A stretch of DNA of 64,000 nt from Cycas panzhihuaensis (Eukaryota; Cycadophyta). How positions within the stretch are numbered: position 1 is the first letter of the stretch; each line of letters opens with the position of its first letter. Below are positions 56,316 through 64,000 of this stretch, piece by piece. Location: the NCBI GenBank assembly GCA_023213395.1, contig CM041465.1, positions 8,742,001-8,806,000 of the forward strand, in the 5' to 3' direction. The notes under the pieces are model-generated. The model searched no databases. It was not told the DNA's origin and saw only the letters and a program-made list of their open reading frames with translations. Both the position numbers and the translations under genes were made by a program.

Positions 56316-56839
56316 GGTAGTAAAGCCTCACAGCTTGAAGGCGTAATGTGACGATGAATGCTAACAACACAATGTTAGTAACACATATATATATAAATAA
56401 TCATAACAATGGTGCAAGCTAAGGGTGACAGTAAGTATCATGGAAGAATGTGTAGGTGTAGAGGCAAGGCCAAAACAACATAGGTATTACCTATGTGTCA
56501 CCGCATAGATAATAGGCAATGACAGTAGATGAGGGGGATGCCCCCATTGTAAGAATAGAATAGAAGGGTGGTGAGGACCACACATAAGATCAAATAGATG
56601 TCATGAATAAAGTGCTATATATAGACACAAGTCAAGAATAGCGAGAGTTAGGTGTTAAGATGCTAAAAGTAAAGCAAAGAAAACAAACCTAGTGGTCGCC
56701 ATAGTTTAACCTCATTAGCGGCCGACTTTTAGAGGTGCAAATGGATCGCGATGTAAAGTGCAAGATGACTTAAGACTTGGGCACTTAGGTGACCAGACAA
56801 TTCTCTCAAGGTGGGTCGTTGTGGAGAGGAAGGTGATGC
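56316..56839. other. Tat-2 3' untranslated stretch
   Basis: Counterpart of 8661-9163 in Tat-1. No domain recognised. Confidence 0.5.
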
Positions 56840-57234
56840 TTAAAAATGAGGTAAACTAAGTTGTCTACCTTGGCATTGAGAGCCCAAGGAATGTGTTAAA
56901 TATCAACAGATGGAAAATGAGCCAACAAGGACCTAGCGGTCAAGGCAAGGGCTCTTAAGCATGGGCACCACACCTAGTAGACTTGGGTGAGATGGGACAC
57001 CACAACTTGAGAATCATAGAAGAGAATGATAGGTCCATAGTGGAAGTGGAGCACATCAGTAAGGGCCTCAATAACAACTGTGTACTCAGCTTCATTATTA
57101 GTGGCCTCAAGAAGGAAGATCCTAGAATGCATAAAGTCATGTCCGAAAGGGTCACAGAGGGTCCACGTGGTAGCAGAAGGGCCAAGGTTACCATGGCCTT
57201 CTGCCATTGGTGAAGATGAAGAATGCCATGATAA
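56840..57234 (-). pseudogene. Tat-2 additional archaeal-type RNase H
   Basis: Same domain as 8229-8660 in Tat-1. The first catalytic position reads FTNGRRP (Asp to Asn), with LGPSAT from the GNPG loop in a shifted frame. ATNNEAEYTVVIEALTDVL is well kept, including the catalytic Glu, and FYDSQVVVSHLTQVY keeps the second Asp. The tail near 56860 corresponds to the N..AD box. The upstream side is cut by a solo LTR only about 15 bases before the first motif, so this copy is disrupted in its reading frame and by insertion. Confidence 0.87.
57230..57234. repeat. Target-site duplication of solo LTR, left
   Basis: GATAA, repeated at 57880-57884. Confidence 0.9.
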
Positions 57235-57879
57235 CGTTGAGAATACAAGGCCCTAACCCTTTAACCACCACCAAGATCTATTGCATTCTTACAACTAGTT
57301 ACAGAAATCAAAACTTAAAATTACATGCAAGTTCTAAAATTAGAGATTATACAACAATATGAAAATGAAAGATAAACATCACATGTGCACCTAATATAAC
57401 ATGGTAAAAACCTAGCAGTGTGCTAGGGAAAGATCCACACAGGAAAGGTATCAATCTTTATTGCTGTAGAATTGAGAAACAATACATCTCAGTAGCAGAG
57501 TACTCTGAGGAACAACAACCAGCCACTACCCTCACCACAGTACATTGAATTACATTACAACATAATAAGAAAAGCCCTAAAACGGGCTATATGAGAGGAA
57601 CATCCAAGACCTAAATCTTAATCATAGAATCTAGGGTATTTGTATTGAACGACCCTAATTCGTTTTACATTTTAATATGCTTTACATGGCTAATTTTTTG
57701 GGTCAAGGTCTATTGCCCCTAAACCCCCACCTAGTGGGGGGTGTTGCACTCCCCCTGCACCCCTCAGCAAAGGGGGGCTCTCATCCCCCTTAGAACCCCC
57801 TGAGAAAGATTACGGGGGGAAACCATGCCGAAAACATACCATAATTTTAGCCCCATAATTGTTATCATAATATCCAACA
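57235..57879 (-). mobile_element. Solo LTR of the copia-E family
   Basis: 645 bp on the minus strand, from TGTTGGATATTATG (57879) to the CAACG end at 57235. Matches the copia-E LTR in start, C/G-tract block and end. A solo LTR forms by recombination between the two LTRs of a full element. The perfect GATAA duplication fixes both limits. Confidence 0.93.
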
Positions 57880-57884
57880 GATAA

Positions 57885-58438
57885 AAGAATGGAGATCTCA
57901 GTAGAGAGAAAGTGCTCACAGGATCGGTAAGTGAAGAGGACTCAACGATATGAAACTATCATAAGGTAGGCTCAAGTGGCTATCGATAAAGGTCACAAAG
58001 GGCAGGAAGACCTAGAGATGAGGCTACCCAAGGGTAGAGGAGACTATCTGATAAACAAGAAAGAACTGACTGTGAAAAGGTCCCTCTAGGGGTGCCAAAG
58101 GTCACTTTAGGAAGCGAAGCGCAGTCCCAAGTGGAGGGACGCTTCCTATGGGATCCCCAAAGGTGCGAACAGGTAGCAAAAATGGGTTCAGTATGGCAAA
58201 ACGAACCAAATGAGTATAAACTCGAGTATATATGGAGGTGACATGTAAAACGAGGTAAAAGGGGCCTCACAAGGCCAAAGAGGAGGTGCCATAAATGCAC
58301 CCAAAGGGTCAGGAGAAAAGAAGGCCATGGAGGCAAAATATGAGACAAACCCAGAAGACAAAGGTGATTAGGGAAGAGAGATGGTCTTAAATGCTGTCAC
58401 AGTGAGAGAAATGGAAGAAGTGTCCATCAGGGGTCCTG
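57885..58438. other. Tat-2 spacer upstream of the antisense promoter
   Basis: Counterpart of 7691-8228 in Tat-1. No coding domain seen. Confidence 0.5.
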
Positions 58439-58440
58439 CC

Positions 58441-58448
58441 TATATAAG
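58441..58448 (+). promoter_or_regulatory. TATA box of antisense gene (Tat-2)
   Basis: TATATAAG in GCCTATATAAGGAAAACT, shared with Tat-1. Transcription would begin near 58470, giving a 5' untranslated region of about 140 bases. Confidence 0.72.
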
Positions 58449-58884
58449 GAAAACTTGACAAAAATAATATTCATTTTCATGAGCTCGTGATCGATTCAGA
58501 TCCCTTTTCCTTATGCAGCAGAGCGCTGCCCAACTTTGGAGGCATACAAAGAGAGATCAGACCATCAGATCGAGACACAGAGATAGCCAGTGAAACTAGA
58601 GAGACGAGATGGAGGTAACGAGGCCAGATCTAATGAGTGGATCACCCATTCCCTAACCCATCTTGTCATTTAAGTTTAATGACTTTTTACTATTTGTTTG
58701 TGTAGTTTTTGGCCCCTTATAAACAAATGGTGATCTCTCAGAATCTGAATTAGACTCAGTGAGAGGGGGGACTCGGGCATTAGGTAGCCTTAGTCCCGAT
58801 GGGTAAAAGCATGGCCCGCCTAGATAAATTTTTTTTTTTTTTTTTGGCAGGAAACTCCCCATAACATGGGGGTATGACTAGCAC

Positions 58885-58920
58885 CATGACAAAGATCGCA
58901 GTGTCACGATCTTTAACATG
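58885..58920. repeat. 36-bp palindrome in antisense intron 1 (Tat-2)
   Basis: CATGACAAAGATCG and CGATCTTTAACATG. Counterpart of 7211-7246. Confidence 0.72.
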
Positions 58921-58959
58921 GGGTCGTTAATATTGCACTAATATCTTAGTGGGCCCCAT

Positions 58960-58989
58960 GCTAAACTTTGCAGTACCATAGAGTTTAGC
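58960..58989. repeat. Palindrome in antisense intron 1 (Tat-2)
   Basis: GCTAAACT and AGTTTAGC arms around a GTACC core. Counterpart of 7143-7170 and of the LTR palindromes. Confidence 0.75.
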
Positions 58990-60009
58990 GCAGTGTGAAG
59001 GCAGACATGCTAAAAAATATAAAGGATAGCCCAAAGGAGAGCCAAACCTCAATTAGAGAGGAATGAGGGGCAGTCTTAAAGGTAGGTAGGTAGGTTTAGA
59101 TGAGTTTTGATTGGTTTTTTAGGTGTTTTACAGGCAGTTATTATGGTGGATAACTATGAGAACATAAGAGTAGCCATGCTTAACTTTATCGAGATGATGT
59201 CTTGAGGAGATCGACGAGTGCTAGGGAGATGTAGCCTATTGAAGGCCATCCAGATGCCACAATATGCATCTAATCAGTGCCTCCTACTAGACATAGTCTC
59301 ATATTGGAATCGACAGGGGCATGTATTCCATCTACCCCAAGTGGGAGATGTCATAGTTACACTAGGAGATGTCTGGAGGATCCTGTGGGTACCGGTGGCA
59401 GGAGCACCAGCGTCACTAGATGCATTACCTGGTAATGATGCTGCATACAGGGAGGTAGTGACCTACTTCATAGGTTAGGACTAGTGGGAGAGGAGAGGCA
59501 TTCCTGTACAGAGCATGATCATGTATAGGATTCCTCGGGTTAGGAAGCTGCTTACATTTATGGATATCTCAGAAATAGAATTATAGGGATATACCCAGTA
59601 GGTGGATGGACGATGTGAGGAGATGCGAGGCCAAGGAGAGGCTAGACTGGGCTACACTCATAGCGGTGAATTTAATCACCCAGCTAGATGCCATCAGGGT
59701 AGCTAGGAGAGGAGGACTATCATATAGCATGCTGCTGCAGTGTTAGCTCTTCGATCATTTTGGGGCAGTGGCATCAGTAAGAGGACCACATCTAATTTCA
59801 GCATGGGCTCCCATGGTCCACAGGTGGCAGACTTGGTTCAAGGGAATTGAGGACCAAGAACACATCCAACATTCAGTAGAGGCTACATCACTAGACCTCC
59901 TCACCATGGAAGACTATATAACAAATCCATATAGAGGGGTGAGGTGGCATAGTGATGACGAGGTAGGAGGAGTAGGAGGTGCCCCTAGTGATGGAGGTGA
60001 TAAAGGTGA

Positions 60010-60150
60010 AGGGGCTAGCCCATCAGGAGTAGTAGGTAGAGAGGCGGGTCCATTAGGGACTGAAGGACGAGAGGTAGGACCGTCAGGAGCTGCAGAAGGA
60101 GAGGTGGGTCCATCAGGGATTGTAGGGAGAGGTGGAGGACCCCATACACT
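60010..60150 (+). repeat. Minisatellite encoding a Gly-Pro-Ser repeat in the antisense gene
   Basis: Three to four units of about 33-36 bases with GAGGTGGG(T)CC and CATCAGGGA cores, giving GREVGPSG-like units. The same kind of array is on the minus strand in Tat-1 at about 6010-6120. Confidence 0.7.
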
Positions 60151-61239
60151 AGTTCAGAGGTTAAGGATAGTGGGGAGAGCCCAAGAAGCAGTAGCACTAG
60201 CAGATGAGGGTAGAGGTGCCCCGGAAGGCCAAGCAATTGGTGAGGTTGTACTAGAGGAGGAGGACATACCAGCGATAGGAGGAGGACTCGAGGAGGAGGT
60301 GATCATTCAAGTCAAGGAGTTGGGAATCCCAACAAGTGAGATGCTACCTTTTCCCGTTGTCTTTCGATCACTAGATATCTAGTTGCTTTATTTTGTTTGA
60401 TTTATTTGGTATAGATATGGATATATATACTAACACATGGCACGCTGGATTTCGTAGGAGCGGTGGACATTGGGAGGTTGGTTGAGACAGTATTCTAAGA
60501 GATGTTCCCCTGGGCCTACGTGGAGGGGCAACCCCCCATCCAGGCAGGAGAGGAGCCTCAGTCAGTACGGGCCCATACGACAACATTTATCCCATTGGTC
60601 ATAGTCAGAGACATGTGGGTAGTAGAGTCCCAAGAGCATGAGGTGTGAGTGGGATGGTTATAGGAAGAGACAGACATGACCAGAGTAGAGAGGGATGCTC
60701 TATGAGGCCAGATCCAGGCTCTAGAGGCTCAAGGAGGAGTAGGTGGCAATGTAGAGAGTTGCATTAAGATAGTGTTGCTAGAGGAGTGGCTCCGAGGAGT
60801 GGAGGGTAAGAGGGATCATATCTAAGTATGATACGATCAGCTAATGGACCAAATGGTGTTGAGGTCATCGCGAAGCAAGACACATACCTATACAGTGACG
60901 ACAACCCTAAGGAGGCCTTGGGAGAAGGGAAGCAAGGCAGGGAACTCCTAGAGGCACAAGAGGAGTTTGGGAGCTATGTGGTCCCCGAGAGAGGGATCAC
61001 ATAGACCAGGAGATGATACTCTAGGTGCAAGAGAGAATTATATAGTAGGACATACCAATTTTGATTTTGGAAAGTGCAGGATCTCAAGGGAGTCATCATA
61101 TATTGCCACATGATTGTACTCTTCCCTACAAGGATTTCAGCTTCCCATAGATGATGTACCATACCATTTGTATGATATGACACATGATGAGTTTATGTAT
61201 ATGGACGGGGCCATTGGCACCCCATTTAGTATATGCTGA

Positions 61240-61798
61240 TGTGTTTGATGACACATGATGATGGATGATATCTCATTTTCTTTTATGTGTATGTATGTGT
61301 GTATATGTATGAGAGTACACGAGGATCTATAGATCATGATGTTTTTGAGTTGGTTAATACATGGTTTGTGTTTGAGGTTTATTTGAGTTGCATATACTTC
61401 TTTTCATGCAGGGCTATGTTCCTAGCAAGTGCACACATGATCACCATGAGCATCAGTGATGGATATATATGAGGCTAGGAGATAGGGCAACATACATATC
61501 CATACAAGAGCATAGCGGAATATGCAAAGGAAGTGCTAGCAGGAAGGGAGTGACAATACTCCAACACACCATCCTAGTTGGGGAATGTTTCTAGGCTTAG
61601 GAGCGACAGGGACAATACACCCAATTAGGAAGACAAGGCCTCCTAGAGAAAACGGGGACAAGGGGTTCCATGGGAGGAACCCAAAAAAGCAAGAAGGCCA
61701 CACTAAGCCACCATTCCACCTATGACTAGGGGGAACGGGGATGCACCTAGGGTGATAGTTTAGGCTCATTTCAGAGTGGAAAGAGAGGAGTGAAATAG
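61240..61798. other. Tat-2 spacer between antisense gene 3' end and integrase
   Basis: No coding domain. Counterpart of 4366-4895 in Tat-1. It would hold the 3' ends of the two converging transcripts. Confidence 0.5.
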
Positions 61799-63000
61799 TC
61801 ATGCATAAAATTTCCTCAGGAATTTCCCATTAATGACCTTCTTGAATTTGAGGCCCTCTAAGGTGGAGATCTTGTAAGCATTGTTCCCAAGGCTCTTGAG
61901 AACGACAAAGGGGCTAACCCATTTAGGTCCACATTTGGTCAGGCAGTCATGGAAATATTCCAGTTTGAGGATGTGGTCCCCAAGATGTAAAGGGAAAGAA
62001 CAAAGGTATTTGTCATATGTCCTTCGTGCCCTGGCCTTAGAAGTGAGGTTTGGTTGGTAGGCGGCCAAGCGCTTCTCATCCAAGGCCTCAAGGTCTAAGA
62101 GGCGAGCCTGGTGAATAGACTCCTCATCGATAAGACCTTAGAGAGAGACTTGTAAGGAGGGAATCTCCATTTCCAATGGGAGAACTACCTCTATTACATA
62201 GACTAGGGAGAAAGGAGTCATTCCTGTAGCTGTGCAGATAGACGTATGATATGCCCATAGAGCGGAAGGGAGCTGGAGATGCCAATCTCTTTGAGATTGG
62301 TTTTCTTTAAAATATTTATGAGGGTTTTGTTGAATGATTCGACTTGGCCATTAGCCTAGGGGTAATAGGGAGAGGAAGTCTTATGAGAAATGTTAAGTTT
62401 CTCACAAAGCTCATCCATCTCCTTATTACAAAAAGGAGTCCCATTATCCATGATCAGGACATTGGGAACTCCAAAATGGCAGATGATATGCTGGTAGATG
62501 AAGGTGGTTATCGTCTTACTAGGAGTAGTAGTTAAAGGAATTACTTCTTCACATTTAGTGAAGTACTTCATAGCAGTCAAGATAAACTTGTGCTACAATG
62601 AAGAGGATGGGGATATGGCTCTAATAAGGTCCAACCCCCATTGGGAGAAGGGACATGGAGATATGATGGGATGGAGAGCCTCGAAAGGCAAGTGAATGAT
62701 ATTGGCGTGCTCCTGGCATCGTCAACATCTCAAGGCATAAGCATGGGCATCCTTAAAGAGGGACGGCCAGTAATACCCCATACAAAGGATCCTTTGGGCC
62801 ATGGATTGGCCCCCAAAGTGGCCCTTGAGAATGTCATTGTGACATTCACAAAGTATTTGATTCACTTTGTCAGGGTTGACGCAGCGAAGAAGGATCCCAT
62901 TGAAGGATCTTTTGTACAATACTTCATCTATAAGAAAGTACTACCTGGAAATAGCTCGAATACGAGACCAAGCTTTATTGCTAGCTTTAGAGTGATATTA
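61799..63000 (-). pseudogene. pol: Tat-2 pol: integrase
   Basis: Same order as Tat-1. Zinc region (62919-62722): ILCECHNDILKGHFGGQSMA and FKDAHAYALRC. Core pieces: QWGLDLI near 62620 and, in the open frame 62580-62356, HFGVPNVLIMDNGTPFCNKEMDE (second catalytic Asp) to SPYYP, then GQVESFNKTL with the Glu just beyond a stop. The C-terminal open piece (62083-61799) reads KARARRTYDKYL, PKWVSPFVVLKSLGNNAY and FKKVINGKFLRKFYA. A frameshift lies between 62110 and 62280. Slightly better preserved than Tat-1. Confidence 0.92.
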
Positions 63001-63620
63001 TTGTTGAGTGAGGTATTGTATAATGTCCCCATACCATTCATTGTCAGCAAGTAGATGAGGAGGTAAATCCTGAATGGCTAGGATAGGCTCGTCAGGGAGA
63101 GAATCGTCAATGGGAATGTCAAAAGGGTTCAGGATGGGGGTGTCAACAAGCTGCTTAGCCACTACCATCCCCTTCTTTGACTTCATGTTAATGATCTAAA
63201 GGTCAAATTCCTGAAGGAGGATGGCCCACTTGCCAGTCCTACCTATTAGGTTGGGTCGAATGAGTAAATATTGTAGGGGATCAGATTAGATGATCACGTG
63301 AGTGGTATTCTCGAGTAAGTAGTGCCTAAACTTCTTGATTGCATGTACTAAGGAGAGACACTCTTTTTCGGTGGGAGAATAGTTAAGTTCAGTAGCCACG
63401 AGAGTGCGGCTGATGAAGTAAATGGCCTTCTCAGTTCTTGAATCATCCTCTTAGGCTAGCATAGTGCCCAAGGACTCATCGGTAACTAAGGTATAAAGAA
63501 TCAATGACCTGTCAAAAACAAGGCACACTAATGTCAGGGGCAGAAGCAAGGGCTTCCTTAAGTTCTTTGAAGGCTTGTTGGGCCTTAGAAGACTAAATGA
63601 ATGGGGCTCCTTTCTTTAAC
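63001..63620 (-). pseudogene. pol: Tat-2 pol: primary RNase H and tether
   Basis: The tether to integrase is open at 63186-62998 (KSKKGMVVAKQLVDTPILNPF, then LPDEPILAIQDLPPHLLADNEW). Upstream on the minus strand, RNase H pieces match Tat-1: [20 protein letters not shown] near 63400, [17 protein letters not shown] near 63310, and GRTGKWAILLQEFDLQI near 63225. As in Tat-1, no second RNase H lies between this domain and integrase. Confidence 0.88.
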
Positions 63621-64000
63621 AGGTTAGTAAGAGGTTTGGCATTTATGGGAAAATTTGCCAAGAAATGCCTAAGGAAACTAAGCCTACCTAAGAATGACTT
63701 AATCTGTCATTGGGTCTTAGGAGGTGGCATGTCAAGGATGGCCCTGACTTTATCAGGGTCAATTTAGATCCCTTGTTTTGACACAAGGAAACCAAGGAGT
63801 TTGCTAGTTATCACAGCAAACACACGTTTAAGAGGGTTGAGGCTCACATGGTATTTGTGGCATCATGTGAAGATGGCCCACAAATCAGAAGGATGATGGG
63901 CTCTAATGCATGAGAGACCCATCATATCATCCATGAACACCTCTAAAGATTTGACGATAAGGTTGTGAAAAATGAACTATATCACCCTTTGATAAGTGGT
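63621..64000 (-). pseudogene. pol: Tat-2 pol: reverse transcriptase, C-terminal part (runs off window)
   Basis: Catalytic box near 63925 reads EVFMDDMMGLS on the minus strand (Tat-1: EVFIDDMIALS), both Asp codons kept. Thumb pieces follow: HHPSDLWAIFT, YHVSLNPLK and SFLGRLSFLRHFLANF near 63660. The N-terminal half of RT, protease and Gag lie beyond 64000. Confidence 0.88.

Larger units (their letters stand above)
58609..61239 (+). pseudogene. Antisense spliced gene with plant-mobile-domain motif (Tat-2 copy)
   Basis: Better preserved copy of the gene at 4896-7520. Exon 1 is six coding bases, ATGGAG (58609-58614), before donor GTAACG; intron 1 runs to the acceptor TTTTACAG at 59133 (519 bases). 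Exon 2 continues in frame (VDNYENIRVAMLNFIEMM). The plant-mobile-domain signature is at 59326-59400: HVFHLPQVGDVIVTLGDVWR. An open frame at 59768-60382 has ISAWAPMVHRWQTWF, NPYRGVRW, then a Gly/Pro/Glu repeat tail. Donor AACAAGTGAGAT near 60341 and an acceptor near 60458 suggest intron 2; exon 3 ends VPYHLYDMTHDEF, MDGAIGTPFSIC and TGA. Stops (for example near 59204 and 59477) inactivate it. In plants this family includes MAIN/MAIL1, needed for silencing; the role here is unknown. Confidence 0.75.
53161..64000 (-). mobile_element. Tat-lineage Ty3/gypsy retrotransposon, copy 2 (Tat-2)
   Basis: Inverted relative to Tat-1. From low to high coordinate: 3' LTR (53161-56305), polypurine tract, extra RNase H, solo-LTR insertion, antisense gene on the + strand, integrase, RNase H and part of RT at the window edge. 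It is inserted in the integrase of copia-G. All sense domains are broken. Confidence 0.95.

Noticed and set aside
1-64000. The two inverted Tat copies as the arms of one giant transposon or inverted duplication
   Set aside because: Each copy has its own LTR boundary, polypurine tract and different flanking sequence (Tat-2 sits in copia-G; Tat-1 next to unrelated sequence), so two independent insertions explain it.

Overview
The window looks like repeat-dense intergenic DNA from a large seed-plant nuclear genome. I see no ordinary host gene and no intact protein gene of known function. Nearly everything recognisable is LTR retrotransposon of plant Ty3/gypsy (Tat lineage and chromovirus) and Ty1/copia types, heavily decayed. 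Many stops can be read as C-to-T changes of Gln and Arg codons. The species cannot be named from this sequence.

Layout. (1) 1-12194, + strand: 3' two-thirds of a Tat-lineage Ty3/gypsy element (Tat-1): protease, RT, RNase H and integrase remnants, then a spliced-looking gene on the opposite strand with a plant-mobile-domain motif (4896-7520), then a second archaeal-type RNase H, a polypurine tract and a 3.0-kb 3' LTR. (2) 12195-13919: no gene seen. (3) 13920 to about 32320: a + strand chromovirus split by two related minus-strand copia elements, copia-A (14777-22621, target duplication ATTAC) and copia-B (24601-32083, near-match duplication). (4) About 34450-39320: a third minus-strand copia relic (copia-C). 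(5) About 40450-41290: minus-strand tail of another copy of the chromovirus family. (6) About 41330-42810: a copia LTR with primer site, then two copia LTRs head to head in a 1-kb imperfect palindrome. (7) 43947-50243: a nearly full-length + strand Tork-like copia (copia-E), whose 3' LTR holds a 950-bp insertion (F, target duplication TAAAT). (8) About 51050-53160: 5' part of another + strand copia (copia-G), interrupted inside its integrase by (9) 53161-64000: a second Tat copy (Tat-2) on the minus strand, running off the window and carrying a solo LTR of the copia-E family (57235-57879, target duplication GATAA).

The most interesting system is the antisense gene shared by both Tat copies. 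It has a conserved TATA box, a tiny first exon holding the ATG, a 519-bp first intron at the same place in both copies, a second intron, a plant-mobile-domain signature and a conserved C-terminal end. It lies between integrase and the extra RNase H, antisense to the element. Its first intron and the element's LTR promoter region share a distinctive palindrome. Other unusual items are the head-to-head LTR pair, an inverted 5' leader in copia-A, a tRNA-like segment in the copia-A/B leader, and the rearranged insertion F.
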